In this document: piece by piece, positions 1 through 10,746 of the stretch
Numbering within the stretch: position 1 is the first letter of the stretch
Layout of the letters: every line of letters starts with the position of its first letter
Assembly: GCA_009801085.1 (NCBI GenBank)
Contig: VNWV01000001.1
Coordinates: 5,828,001-5,892,000, forward strand
Source of the DNA: Lasiodiplodia sp. COLG20
Taxonomy: Eukaryota > Ascomycota > Dothideomycetes > Botryosphaeriales > Botryosphaeriaceae
Length of the DNA: 64,000 nucleotides
Direction of reading: 5' to 3'
Made by a program: the position numbers and the translations under genes
Notes under the pieces: model-generated
What the model saw: only the letters and a program-made list of their open reading frames with translations
The model's database searches: none
What the model was told of the DNA's origin: nothing

Positions 1-1293
1 TACATCATGGGCATGAACGACACCTACACCGACCAGATTCAGGCGGCCGCCGATGCGGGCCAGCAATTCGACGGCCAGAATGCCACCGAGCTGCTTGACC
101 TCATCACACGTCAGAATGTTAGTAAATCGGGCGAGGATGGAGAAGCGTGACTTGTTTTTGCTAACGCTGCTCTTTTCTGTCAGGGCTGGCGCAGCCAAGT
201 GCAAAACGTGCAGAAGTCGTATGAATCAATTGACGCGGCAGGCAACCTGACGCTCATCGGCTGGGATTCCTCAGCGTACCTGCACGGCGTCAACCTCAAC
301 TTCAACACGCGGTCCAACATCATCATGCGCAACATCCGCATCTCGTCGCCGCGCGACTGCTTCCCGTCGCCCGAGACGTACCCGGGCAGCTGGAACGCGC
401 GGTACGACGCCGTGTCGATGGTGTCGTCGCACACGGTGTGGTTCGACGGCAACATCTTCGAGGACGGCCCCACGGCAGTGGCGCCCGACGACTTCCTGTG
501 GGGGTGGAAGGTGGACCGCTACGACGGCCTGTTCGACGCCGAGGACGGCACCGACAACGTGACCTTCTCGCACAACATCGTCGCCAACCACCACAAGTCG
601 CTGCTGTGGGGCGGCGGCGAGAAGGAGGGCCCGCGCGACCTGGGCAAGATGCACTTCACCGTCTTCGGCAACCACTTCAGCAACAGCATGAGCCGCAACC
701 CGCTGATGCGCTTCGGCACCTTCTACATCGTTGCCAACCTGTTCGAGAACTACGCCGAGCAGGAGCCGCTGTTCGACGACGACAGCGTGTCTGCGTCCTC
801 GAACACCACTACCGCCGGCAGTGCTGCTGCTGCTGCGGCCAACGAGACGTACAAGCCCAACTTCCAGTACAACCTCGGCGTGTACAACGCCTCGACCGTG
901 CTCGCCGCTGCCAACGCCTTCGTCCAGTCCGGCACGTACGGCGCGCAGGACTCGTCGCGCATCTTCTCCTTCTCCGACCTGTCCACCCCGGACCTCCCCG
1001 CGACGCTCTGCTCGCCCGCTGACATCAGCAGCGGTAACTCTTCCTCTCTCGATGGCCTGAAGATCAAGAGCACCTTCAACGGCGCCCCGATCGACCTGCA
1101 GCGCAACGCCGAGAACACGTGGGCGTACGTGCGGCAGAAGGACGACGACGGCGAGTTCGTCGACGGCGGTTTCGTGACGGGCTGTGAGGGCTTGGAGGCC
1201 CAGGAGATGCCGGTTGCGTTTGGGGGAGACGGCGCGGAGGTTGAGGCGTATGTGAGGAAGAATGCGGGGCAGGTGGGAAGGGCGACGCCGTAA
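1..1293 (+). CDS. Secreted pectate lyase, PL1 family (5' end outside window)
   Basis: Polysaccharide lyase family 1 enzyme that cleaves homogalacturonan by beta-elimination, presumably secreted; the N-terminus and signal peptide lie before the window. Exon 1 is 1..117, a 66-nt GT-AG intron spans 118..183, and the last exon runs 184..1293 with a TAA stop, giving 408 visible residues. The PL1 landmarks appear in order: a 'VWFDGNIFEDG' strand (the vWiDH region), 'DGLFDAEDGTDNVTFSHN', then 'NHHKSLLWGG', and 'RNPLMRFGTFYIVANLFENY', which corresponds to the RxPxxRxG...N.y segment carrying the catalytic Arg. A Ser/Thr/Ala-rich loop near 785-845 is unusual. PL1 membership is secure; pectin versus pectate preference cannot be told from this fragment. 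Confidence 0.92.
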
Positions 1294-2601
1294 GAAGGGC
1301 AAGGGGGTTGTGGGCAGCAGTAAAATGATTTCGTACCGCTACCGAAATAATGGGAAAAGTAATTGGAATGAGGATTAGCTTGGTGCAGGTGAAGCTTGGC
1401 TGATGGAAGACCCGTGTTGTTGGAAGAAAGGGATGGGCCAGCAACGTGGCCAAGGTGGCGACGGTAACGCGTCTGCCGTTTTGTGTCACACACTCCCTGT
1501 TCATCCTTTTTCGAGCTGATCCCTGGGACCGGGTCGGTTGCACTAAAACTTTCCGTTGTTCTGGAAAAGCTACCTGATACATTTCAGCCAACGGACGAGT
1601 CTCCGCGGAGGCCTCCTCTTGTGGCTGTTTAACTGATTTACCGCCATGTACCTTCCAATGCGGAAGAACGTCGAACCCGGAAACAGAAATTGCCGCTTTC
1701 AATTACTTGTATTGAATCGTTGATTGTCTGAATGAGGTTTCGTCCGGATTCTGATAGTGCGTGAGGTGGAGGCGCAAGAATTCCTGAACCGGGTACATCC
1801 CAATATAGAAGAAGGCCTCGGGTGCGGTTTTGCGACATGTACAATCGTACTCAGGAAGACACTACTAACTTGGCGGTCTTTTGTTGTTTAATAATGGAAG
1901 AACGCAACTTAATGGATCCCAATACCCACAATGCGGGCGTTGTTCAAGGGCAGGAGCTGCAAGTTGCGTGCCTGTTGAGGAACTTCTGCGCAATGCAACT
2001 TCCAGTTGACTTTAGTATCACGGGAGATGCATTGCATAGTAATGGATCTCTACTATCTTTTAATGATGGCGCGACTTGAACGCAGCTTAAAAATTAATAA
2101 TTGAAAATTTGATTACAGTACAACGGATAGCCTGTCTCCGCCTTATGTACACAGATTAAATGACCTTGCAGTTGTCTTATCGATTTATAGTCTTCTCTTT
2201 TTTTTCTTTTGCTTAGTCAGACTAGTAGACCATGTAATGCAATGAGCTTTGTTGAGGTGTTAGCCCAACGAAAGGGATGGCGGAGAAGTTGCGGAGGTCA
2301 TGAACAGTCACTGGATCAATAGAACAGTTGTTTATGGTATGCAAGATTGATTCAGGTAACGCTCAGTGCTATAATAGTATACAGCTGAAGAAGAAAGTAT
2401 GCTAGAGAAAACACAATGCTCTAGAAAATCTAGGAAATCTAACGCCGATGCTGTTGAATGCAACGCTCATCCCAAAAAGATCGTCAGTCCTTAGGACTAG
2501 TGGGGGTACACAAGATTAGCGGCAGCGCCACTCGCGCTCCGAGAGAGTGTCGTAGAGTTCGTCATAATACAAGTAGAATAGGAAAAGATGAAACAGAGCG
2601 C
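1294..2601. other. Convergent intergenic region
   Basis: Sits between the pectate lyase stop and the 3' end of the aspartic protease. It turns AT-rich from about 1820 to 2460. The only open frame, 1822..2079 on the plus strand, resembles nothing I know and has no promoter or splice context. I see no gene, RNA or repeat. Confidence 0.5.
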
Positions 2602-4104
2602 TTAGTTGTAGCTGAGGCCAGCCTGCTTGGCGAAGCCGACGCGAGGCGGGGTGGTGCTCTGGTCGTAGATGACATACTGGCTCTTGATGAAGATGGTGCC
2701 GAGGATGGCGACGCCGATGTTGTCGTTGGCCTGGAGGCCGCCGTAGCAGTTGCCGTTGTAGTCGATGGGGCCGTAGGTCATCAGGTTGCCGGGGATGGTC
2801 TGGGCGGCGCCGTTGACAATCAGGTTGAAGTTGGGCATCGACGAGGCGCAAGGGTAGACCCAGGCACCGTAGGCGGAAGAGTAGCCGGCACCAGCGACCT
2901 TGGCGTAGTAGGCGTTGACAATGTTGGAGGGCATGACCATGAGGGTAGTGCCGGTGTCGACGACAGCGCTGACGGCCTGCGAGACGGCGGCGCCGCTGCC
3001 GATGCTGTAGCCCTGTGAGGTGAACTGCCACCAGCCGTTGGCGGTGCTGACGTTGGCATAGGTGATGGCGCCCGTGTACTTGGTCGTATCCACATAGCCA
3101 AAATCGTAGGAGCCCGGAGCGTTGTGCTTGAGGAGGGAGGTGAAAAGGGGCTTGGGGAGCTGGCTGGAGATGCTGTTGAAGAGGGTGCGCTGCTGCTTGG
3201 GCTTGACGGTGTTGAGCGGGTCGAAGGCCAGGCCGAGCATGCCGTCGTAGGAGGCAGCGACGAAGGCGGGGGAGGCGGACTGGGCGGCCTCGACGGCCTG
3301 GTTGGTGAAGTTCATGTTGCCGAGGGTGACGGTGTCGTTGTAGACGTTGCCGGCGGCGGTGCTGCCATCGAGGTAGGTGACGTTCCAGGAGTAGCCCTGC
3401 ATGAGCTTGCTCGAAGAGGGAGCGTAGACGTTGTGGTTCGCCGTCTGGGAGCTGGGCTGCTGGTTGGAGAAGACCCAGAGGTCCGAGGAGCCGGTGTCGA
3501 GGTCGACGTAGACGGTGTTGCCGCCGACCTTGATGGCAATCATGTAGGCCGTGTCGAACTGGTTGACAGGGGTAGCGGTGGCGGATCCTCCAGTCGGCTT
3601 GGGCTTGGTGGCAATAGCGACGGTGGTGCTCGAGGTCTTTGCGGACGTGGTCGAGGTGGCCTTCACGGACGAGCTCAAGGTTGAAGAGGCCTTCACAGCC
3701 GAGGTGGCGGCGGCAGCTCGCTTGTTCAGCTCGTTGGGAGGCTGCGATTGAGTTGCAACATCGAAAGCGTCGAAGACATCATCGGGCATGTCGACGTCGA
3801 ACTTCTTGTACAAGTTTCCAAGAGCGATGGGGCCGTTCTTGAGGCGCTTGCCATACTCCTCCTGCTGGAGACTGAAACCCTGCACAGCGCCGGCAGCGTT
3901 GTTGAGAGTGTCGGTAGCACCGCTGACAGTAGAGTCGACAGCGTTGCCGACATTGCTGCCGGTATTGCCGCCGACAGCAGAGTCGACAGCGCCGCCGACA
4001 GCAGCACCGAGGCCGCCGAGCTGGCGAGCCTCAATGGGTGTTGCCTGAGTTTGAGGCAGGGAAACAGCAGCCAGGGCTGCGATGAGAGCGGTGGTTGAAT
4101 GCAT
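2602..4104 (-). CDS. Secreted aspartic protease, pepsin family A1
   Basis: Pepsin-like endopeptidase with two catalytic aspartates: D203 in 'VDLDTGSSDLW' and D383 in 'VVDTGTTL'. The 500-residue product comes from a single exon. I chose the ATG at 4102..4104 because it opens a good signal peptide (MHSTTALIAALAAVSLPQTQ); the frame stays open upstream to 4671 but that part is promoter. The propeptide is unusual, with a Gly/Ala/Asn/Asp-rich stretch of AVDS-like units (about residues 25-65), then 'YGKRLKNG' and 'FDVDMPDDVFD', and a Ser/Thr-rich linker before the mature domain. It is divergent from the P450 at 5296. It could act in nutrition or host tissue degradation. Confidence 0.93.
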   Translation of the reverse strand: MHSTTALIAALAAVSLPQTQATPIEARQLGGLGAAVGGAVDSAVGGNTGSNVGNAVDSTVSGATDTLNNAAGAVQGFSLQQEEYGKRLKNGPIALGNLYKKFDVDMPDDVFDAFDVATQSQPPNELNKRAAAATSAVKASSTLSSSVKATSTTSAKTSSTTVAIATKPKPTGGSATATPVNQFDTAYMIAIKVGGNTVYVDLDTGSSDLWVFSNQQPSSQTANHNVYAPSSSKLMQGYSWNVTYLDGSTAAGNVYNDTVTLGNMNFTNQAVEAAQSASPAFVAASYDGMLGLAFDPLNTVKPKQQRTLFNSISSQLPKPLFTSLLKHNAPGSYDFGYVDTTKYTGAITYANVSTANGWWQFTSQGYSIGSGAAVSQAVSAVVDTGTTLMVMPSNIVNAYYAKVAGAGYSSAYGAWVYPCASSMPNFNLIVNGAAQTIPGNLMTYGPIDYNGNCYGGLQANDNIGVAILGTIFIKSQYVIYDQSTTPPRVGFAKQAGLSYN

Positions 4105-5295
4105 TGTGGTTGCTGAATGTGGAGTGGATTGGAGTAGAGTGGAGTGGAGAGCTGTAGAGGAGTGGAGAGGATGGTGAGTGGGATGCTGATTTTCTGGAGG
4201 ATTGACCGGCCGTCTTATACAATTTGCAACTGCGTGTTGGAGCATACAAACTTCGCAAAATCCAGACTCGCGGTAGTGTAATTCTGCGTCAGTCAGGGTT
4301 CGCCACGCCCAGAAGCGGTCTGGGATTGGCACACCGTTTCCCCCACGTTGAACCGCTCTCTCGGCCATGCAATAGTGCCATGGGGTTGGGAAAGCTGGAA
4401 ATGGGAAAGGAAGGGAGTATGCATGGCCGGATGCAGACATGGATTTCCGTTTGCGGTAAGCTGGGCTGTGGACGGCTAAGACGTAATTCAGCCAATGCCC
4501 TGCGGGCCGCGCGGGCATCGGGGGAAAATACAGTTGACAGCGGAAGCGTTCCCCAACAAGGCAATGGCCAGCGGCAAGACGTGGAGATCGCAGTAATCCG
4601 ATACGCCACACGTCGATGATGTCACAGGGAAAGGCTGGGAGGCTAAGTCGGACCCTAAATTCTGAAGGCACGTCGAGACGAGAGGCTACGTCTTACGGCC
4701 ACTCTGGCCGACACAGCCCGGCTCTTGTGCTGGAACACGACCTCCTTGATTCCCGAATCTGCAGCTTTCCAGAAGCACCGGAGAAGCAGCTCGCGTGGTG
4801 GCCATGTGCACAGCCCTCAGGCACACGGGTAGTTGTGCTTCCAGGTACACCGGAGCAGCTCCTATTGGCCGGTCAGTTCCCGGGTGGCGAGGATTCTCGG
4901 TCCCGGTCCCGGGGAGTCGAGGCCCCCGATGATGTATAACGGCAGTGTCTCGGCCAGTAGGAAGACTAAGCGAGGCGCAGTCGAGCAAACTACTGAAAGC
5001 TGAATGCACTGTTCGTCATACCGAGCTCCGGAGTATTGCCCAGGCTTGGAAGTCCCGAGTGTAGCAGCCGAGAGCGCGGTAGAAAGCGGCTCCGGGGCTG
5101 GCATTGTGGAGAGGATGGCATGGAAGACACGACGAAGGAAGAGAAGAAAGTATGCGAAATGACTCAGACTAGCGGGACCCTGATCGAATCCTCGGCCTTG
5201 GCGGCCCCACTCCTTGTTGTTGTCGATCTCTCCTCCAACGTTGCGCGACTCCAACACCCGTGAAGACATCATTCCGCCTCGCTTGAATCCTTCTG
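4105..5295. other. Divergent promoter region between protease and P450
   Basis: 1.2 kb without a convincing gene. Apart from the TATA-like box and pyrimidine tract on the protease side I see no strong element; a short 'caccggag' motif recurs near 4774 and 4849. Open frames here have no recognisable product. Confidence 0.5.
4214..4219 (-). promoter_or_regulatory. TATA-like box of the aspartic protease
   Basis: TATAAG on the minus strand, about 110 nt before the ATG at 4104, followed by a pyrimidine-rich tract (about 4110-4180, minus strand) of the kind that precedes fungal start sites. Inferred from position only. Confidence 0.45.
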
Positions 5296-6906
5296 ATGGA
5301 GCCTATAAAGGGAGCATCAGCTCCCGTCGTCCTTGCGCTGCTGGCCGCCGTTATTGTGGCCCTGCAGCGATTCCTTCGCGTCGACCATGATCCCCGCGAA
5401 CCACCTCTGGTCCCCACCAAGATCCCACTATTCGGTCATGTGATCGGCTTGTACAGATTTGGGAAGCAATACTACCAAAAGCTGGAGTGAGTGCGCCTCG
5501 ACCCAGCTGGAAATAACAGCGCCGCTGATGGCACGCCCGCTTCGTTCAGAGACAAATATGGCCACGACATCTACACGCTCGCGCTCCCCGGCGTGAAGCA
5601 GTATGTCATCACCAGCCCGGCCCTCGCCGCCGCCGTGAGCCGCCAGGCCAAGCTCATCTCGTTCCGGCCCTTCATCATCAACTTCGGGCGCACGCTGATG
5701 CTCTTCGACGACGAAACGCACGCCATCAACGAGAAGAACCTGTTCGACGAGGACGGCCAGGGCGTCATTTCGGCCAACCATGACGTCTTCTACAACAACC
5801 TGCCCAGCGGGCCCGTCCTGGACGACATCTGCAGAGTGCTGCTGGATGAGGCGGCCGCCATCTTCAATAACCTCTCTCCCGGCACCACCTCCGGAGAGAT
5901 CCGCATGGGTTTAGTCGATTTCTGCAAGGACGTCATTGGCTTCCCGACCATGAACGCCCTCTGGGGGCCCGACAACATCCTCGCCCGGGACCCTACGCTC
6001 CTTGCGGCCTTCTGGGACATGGACGCGGGGCAGATTCCGCTCGGTATCGGAATCCTGCCCTCGCTGACGGCCCGCAAGGCCAATCTGGGACGCGCCCGCC
6101 TCCAGCAGGCCAATACCGAGTACTACGAAAGCGGCGCATGGCTCAAGGCCTCGGAGCTCGTGCGGCAGCGCGCGCAGGCCCACTTCGACCACGGCTACAC
6201 GAAGCCCATGTTCGCCCGCTCCGACACGGGCTTCCTCGTCGGCGCCCTACCCAACTCGACCTTCACCCTCTTCTGGCTGCTCGTCCGCCTCTTCGCCGAC
6301 CGCGACCTCCTCCTCGCCGTGCGCGCAGAGCTCACCACCTCGGGCGCCCTGGTGCGTAGCGACGACAACAAGGCTGTCATTGACGTCGCGGCCCTGCGCG
6401 CGCGCTGTCCGCTCTTCGCCTCGGCCTTCCGCGAGACGGTCCGCCTGGCCATGCCGACCTCATCTGTGCGCGCCGTGCGCGAGGACGTGCTGCTGGCGGA
6501 CCGCTACCTGCTGCGCAAGGATTCGCTCGTCATGATCGAGGCCGGCGTCATGCACACCAAGCCCGCCCTCTGGGGCCGCGACGCCGCTGATTTCAACCCG
6601 CGTCGCTTCCTCGAGAGCCAGGCCGGCGAGGTCACCGACTCCGGCGGCCGCAAGGTCCACCCGGCCGCTTTCCGCGGCTTCGGCGGCGGCGAGGTCTTCT
6701 GCCCAGGCCGTAACCTTGCCCTTATCGAGGTCACTGGACTCGCCATTCCGTTGCTGTGCGGCTGGGAGAGCGTCGATGACGTGCGTGTGCCGCTTCCCCA
6801 GGATGATATTATGCCAGTCGGTGTGTGGAAGCCGAGGGAGGACGTGCCTGTGAGGTTGAGGCGGAGGGAGGGCTGGGAAGGGGTGAAGTGGGAGTATAAG
6901 CTCTGA
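5296..6906 (+). CDS. Cytochrome P450, CYP7/CYP8-like
   Basis: Membrane-anchored haem monooxygenase of 515 residues. Exon 1 is 5296..5486, a 63-nt intron lies at 5487..5549 (GTGAGT...CAG), exon 2 is 5550..6906. The N-terminus has a hydrophobic anchor (about residues 9-24) and a Pro-rich hinge. The K-helix ExxR is E359-R362 ('FRETVRLA'), and the haem loop is 'FGGGEVFCPGR' with ligand C448. The I-helix lacks the usual AGx(D/E)T and reads 'VGALPNSTFTLFWLL', resembling the Asn-containing I-helix of CYP7 and CYP8 enzymes, many of which act on sterols or oxygenated lipids. The substrate is unknown. Neighbouring lipid-type regulators and an RTA1 protein make a sterol or lipid substrate a reasonable guess. 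Confidence 0.92.
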
Positions 6907-7389
6907 TCTCTACTGGGTTTGAAAATCCGTAGAGGAGAGAGCTCATTTGCAGTGAAGCCGCCGCGAGGTAGCACAAACGTTGGGTTAGGCGGTGAGCTTA
7001 GTAGGAAATGAGGAAAACCACAAAGACTGTAAAGAATTTCTGACACATGGTGTTATCTTCTCAAGTGGTAGTGTTGCGTTTAAGCGTCAATGAGACAATG
7101 GACAAATAGTCTAAGTAGAGCGCCAATGGCAAGTCATTCAACCACTCCTATGTTAAATTGTTCGAATCTTTTGAAACGACAGAAATGAGGACGTTTCATG
7201 CAACGCTTACATAGCCAGCGTTACAAACGTGTGAAAATTGAAGATGTATTGGTACAAGGCGGAAATTAGCACCGGTAGAGGAAAGGGTATCCATACAAGA
7301 GCAAGATCTGCATTATGTCAGCCTCAGCTTCAACGATCAGATCCCTGAAAGGAAAACTTGCAAGTTTCAAAGCGCCGCTGACGTGATGG
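6907..7389. other. Convergent intergenic region
   Basis: Between the 3' ends of the P450 and the first Zn2Cys6 regulator. Moderately AT-rich; no gene or repeat seen. Confidence 0.5.
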
Positions 7390-8645
7390 TCAAACCGTCC
7401 AGCCGATTTGCGCAGCAGGCCACCGTATCCAAGGCAGATAGTCGTCTGGCAAGTGATGACAAATGCCTGTCATGATATGCTCCGGCCACTTTTGGAAGAA
7501 CCACTGAGCCTCTGCGACACGCAGCCCTACGACAAAATACGAGAGAATAATAAGCGCAAGTGGCTGATGTTGTTGGAGATAAAGGATGAAGTTCTCCTCC
7601 AAGCAATGGATCCACGAGAACAGAAAGGTAGCCGAGTTGTCTGTTTTGCCCTCTTCAATTTCATCAATCTCGGCTTTCAGCGTGTGTACAAGGCGATCCC
7701 AGGCTTCCAGATAAGTTGCCGTATTTGGTTCGGTGATGGCCAAGTTGACGAGGTAGCGACGGAAGTCGCGAGTGTGCTCATTTATCTCCGGGACGGGACC
7801 TTTGGTAAAGGCAACACGGAGAGTGCGGCCGGCCGTCTGGAACATGATGGAAAGGCGCCCTTTCCACAAGACATCTTTCTGTAATTCAAGAATAGAGCGC
7901 GTCCCTCGATTCAGTACCAGCCATTCGGATGCGACGTGGTCACTGATCATGAGATAGTCTCCGGGGATCGGCCCTTTCGCGAAAGACAAGGAACAAATCA
8001 AGACCGAAGCCACGTATAGTGGGTCTGAATTTTCTGCGTTGAGGTTCGGAAGGGCGCTTGTCACTGTTTGGATTGCGGCATGCTGATATTGCTCAGCCAA
8101 GCTTCTGAGGAAGTCTGAGCGTTCGGGCTCGTGGCGGGCAAGGTCATATGCTGAAAAGGCGAGTAGGAGTTGCAATATGTAGTGGTTAGAGAAGCCAAGC
8201 TCGGGAATGGTTTTTTGCCAGAGCCAAAGATAATTACCGCCGAGCGTCTCATAAGTGTTGGTAAGGTAATGTTGCAGGAGTTCGAGCTCGATCAAGTCGA
8301 GGCCAGCACCCGAGGTGCCTACACCTACTTGAGAGGGCGGAGAATCGACCAACAGCGATGCTGGAGAGTGCGCGGCAGGGCTGAGAACATAGCCAGGGCT
8401 TGGAGCGCTTGAAGCATCTGATGGAGAAACAGGCGCAAAGTCGCAGCGGATTGAGTGCCGCACACAGTTGGTACACGACGGCCGTTTCTCATCGCACTAT
8501 TTACATCAGCAGGCGGTCGTGCAAATAGGAACGACGATCAGACCTTGATCCGCCGCCTCTTGCAGTTAGCGCAGCCCAGACGCGATTTGCGATGCGTCCT
8601 CCTGGATGTGACAGGCGCTCGGGCACTCCGACGTGGGGTACTCAT
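7390..8645 (-). CDS. Zn2Cys6 transcription factor, Upc2/Ecm22-like (paralog A)
   Basis: Fungal binuclear zinc-cluster regulator of 402 residues. Exon 1 is 8544..8645, a 47-nt intron at 8497..8543 splits the zinc cluster, exon 2 is 7390..8496. Across the junction the six cysteines are C25-x2-C28-x6-C35-x6-C42-x2-C45-x6-C52, preceded by 'RRTHRKSRLGC', the basic lead-in typical of Upc2/Ecm22-type sterol regulators. The remainder is a helical fungal-specific activation/ligand region ('LELLQHYLTNT', 'LLLAFSAYDLA', 'FAKGPIPGDYLMISDHVASE'). The same segments and the same intron position recur in the gene at 11438, so the two are paralogs. The start at 8645 gives a compact N-terminus; an in-frame ATG at 8837 is less likely. 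The target genes are unknown. Confidence 0.88.
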
Positions 8646-8956
8646 CGTCTCAGCCGCAGCCTTGCGCTCATGCGGTAAGCAAAGTCGGAAGGGGTCTGCG
8701 AGTGGGCGGTGATGAAAGAGATGATAGGGCGGACAGCGGCTCGTTGAGGCGAAGCACCTTTTCCCGCGCGCGCTAAGCCCAGCTAAGGAGGTTCCGGTTT
8801 CGATGGACGCTTTCCGAGCCTGGTCTTGGGCGAGCAATGATCCTGAGCTGTACTAGGAGAGAAGACAATGGCCAGGGGCGCAGGACACACGGCCGAGGTG
8901 CGAACGTCGATCGTGTAGGTATAGATGCTGCACGTTACGCGCGAACGTCAGTGGCG

Positions 8957-8963
8957 AATACGA
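8957..8963 (-). promoter_or_regulatory. TCGTATT element 1 (SRE-like)
   Basis: Minus-strand TCGTATT, one base from the yeast Upc2/Ecm22 sterol response element core TCGTATA. Binding is inference. Confidence 0.35.
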
Positions 8964-9161
8964 AGAGGAATGAACGAAGCTGACGACTGCTGTTTCGTCT
9001 GTAAAACCACTACAATAACAGCCTAAAATTGCGATCCTCTTGACTGATGTGGCTGCTACTGGATAAATAGCTTACGACGACGGAGAAGGCACGGCACTTG
9101 GCAACGAGGGGCGGCCGGGCGTAGCCTTAGTACAGTGTAGGGCTGAGAACGAACACGAACC

Positions 9162-9168
9162 AATACGA
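9162..9168 (-). promoter_or_regulatory. TCGTATT element 2 (SRE-like)
   Basis: Second minus-strand TCGTATT in the same divergent promoter. Binding is inference. Confidence 0.35.
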
Positions 9169-9529
9169 GATAGAAGGGTCGGTGCACAAGCGCTAAGGAA
9201 TGAGGGGCACAGCCTCGCCAGACGCAGCACTTTTGCAGCAGACGTGCATTGGACTTTGATTAGCCTTGCAAGCTCATCTTGGTCGTCTACCTTTTTCTGG
9301 CTAAGCTTTGGTGAACCGTCGTGTGTAAGAAACTATGGCCGTATGTAGAAATGTTGCTGTATACATTCAACGTGTGACAGCATTCCCCAAAGTATCTAAT
9401 TTCGCTGGATCGACCGTAAATGAGCTGGAAGCCGACAGTTGCGGAGTTTTTGATTTACCCAATGCAAAACTATCTCAAGGCGTTGATGGTGTTGAGGTTG
9501 GAGTAGATGAGAAAGTGAGCTCACGTGCG

Positions 9530-9551
9530 TCGTATTCGTGTCGTACTCGTA
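9530..9551 (+). promoter_or_regulatory. TCGTATT element 3 within a tandem pair
   Basis: Two abutting 11-bp units, TCGTATTCGTG and TCGTACTCGTA, match at 9 of 11 positions. They sit just after a CACGTG E-box, are followed at 9570-9577 by the palindrome CGTATACG, and lie about 50 nt before the TATA box of the RTA1-like gene, so they are well placed as an upstream activating site. Confidence 0.4.
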
Positions 9552-9602
9552 CGTGAGTACTCGCATTGCCGTATACGTCCACAAAAGAGGCACCAGCCTT
9601 CC

Positions 9603-9608
9603 TATAAA
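9603..9608 (+). promoter_or_regulatory. TATA box of the RTA1-like gene
   Basis: TATAAA, 133 nt upstream of the ATG at 9741, followed by a CT-rich leader. Confidence 0.55.
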
Positions 9609-9740
9609 CAAAGATGCAGACCCTACAAGTAGCCTCAGCCTGCCTCTGCCACCTTACTATTCATCTTCCAAGCCAGACGCCGCGATACCTTCTACTCTTC
9701 ATCTTCCATTTTCCATCAACGCCGCCGTACTAATTGCAAC

Positions 9741-10746
9741 ATGGCTACCGACGACCTATCCGGCTACAAGCTGTATAACTACTCGCCAAACTTGGCTGCA
9801 GCTATCATATTCGTCATTGCTTTCGCTCTTACCGCGTCTTTCCACACTTTCCAATTGATCAAACACAAGACATGGTATATGATTGCCTTCCTGATAGGCG
9901 GTTTCTGTTCGTAACCCCTGCTCCAAGAAGAAAGGCGCCTCAGGCTGACGATGATCCAAACAGTCGAAGTCATTGGATACATTGGTCGCGCTGCCTCGGC
10001 CACCGAGGACAACGGCAAGTGGACCGTCGGTCCGTACGTTATTCAGAGCGTCTTCCTCCTCGTCGCGCCCGCCCTTTTCGCAGCTTCCATCTACATGATC
10101 CTCGGACGAATCATCCTCCTCACCGACGGTGAAAGCCATGCAATCATCAAACGGCGCTGGCTCACAAAGTTCTTCGTCTTCGGCGACGTGTTTTCCTTTC
10201 TCATGCAGTCGACTGGTGAGCACCTCAGTCTTGGTCATCACAATATCGTCCGCTAATTGGATGGCAGGTGGCGGTCTCATGGCCAAAGGCACCTCGGACC
10301 CGAATTCGATCAAGATGGCCCAAAATATCATCATCGGTGGTCTCATCCTGCAGCTTGTTTTCTTCGGCTTCTTCATCATTGTTGCGGGAATCTTCCACAT
10401 GCGCATGAACTCGGTCCCCACTGTCAAGTCGGAGCAGCCCGAGATCCGTTGGCGCCATTACCTTACGACCCTCTACGCCGTCAGCGTCCTCATCATGGTC
10501 CGATGCGTCTTCCGTGCCGTCGAGTATATCCAGGGCCACGACGGATACTTGTTGATGAACGAAGTCTACATCTACATCTTCGATGCTCTTCTCATGTTCC
10601 TGGTTATGGCTTACATGAACTGGCAACATCCTGCCGAGATTGGACACCTGCTCCGCGGTGAGCGGCCGTCTTCTAGTGGTCTTACCCTGGAAAGTGTTGC
10701 TCCAGGCAAAGAGGGCCACCTTCACGGTCCTCGGGAAATGGTGTAA
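9741..10746 (+). CDS. RTA1-family seven-helix membrane protein
   Basis: Member of the fungal RTA1/RTM1/RSB1 family, seven-transmembrane proteins linked to lipid translocation and resistance to sterol-like or lipophilic compounds. Product 298 residues; exons 9741..9906, 9964..10215 and 10268..10746. Intron 1 (57 nt) has an unusual GTTCGT donor but a good CTGAC branch site and CAG acceptor; it is the splice that yields the family signature 'GGFFEVIGYIGRA'. Intron 2 (52 nt) rebuilds 'QSTGGGLM', another family hallmark. An alternative 33-nt first intron (9911..9943) also keeps the frame but breaks the signature. The C-terminus is a hydrophilic tail. Paralogous Upc2-like regulators flank it on both sides, which suggests it is their target. 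Confidence 0.9.

Larger units (their letters stand above)
8646..9740. other. Divergent promoter between regulator A and the RTA1-like gene
   Basis: 1.1 kb with no gene. It holds three of the four TCGTATT elements listed separately, a CACGTG E-box at 9522-9527, an 11-bp imperfect tandem unit at 9530-9551, the palindrome CGTATACG at 9570-9577 and a TATA box at 9603. Confidence 0.6.

Noticed and set aside
271..1302. 343-codon minus-strand frame opposite the pectate lyase
   Set aside because: Arg/Val/His-rich composition typical of an antisense shadow.
1822..2079. 85-codon plus-strand frame in the AT-rich gap
   Set aside because: No recognisable feature, no promoter or splice support.
2458..3684. 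Two long plus-strand open frames (186 codons each) opposite the aspartic protease
   Set aside because: Gly/Val/Asp-rich mirror images of a GC3-biased gene; no motif, no start context.
5304..5309. TATAAA next to the P450 start
   Set aside because: It lies inside the coding sequence just after the ATG, and the N-terminal membrane anchor supports that ATG.
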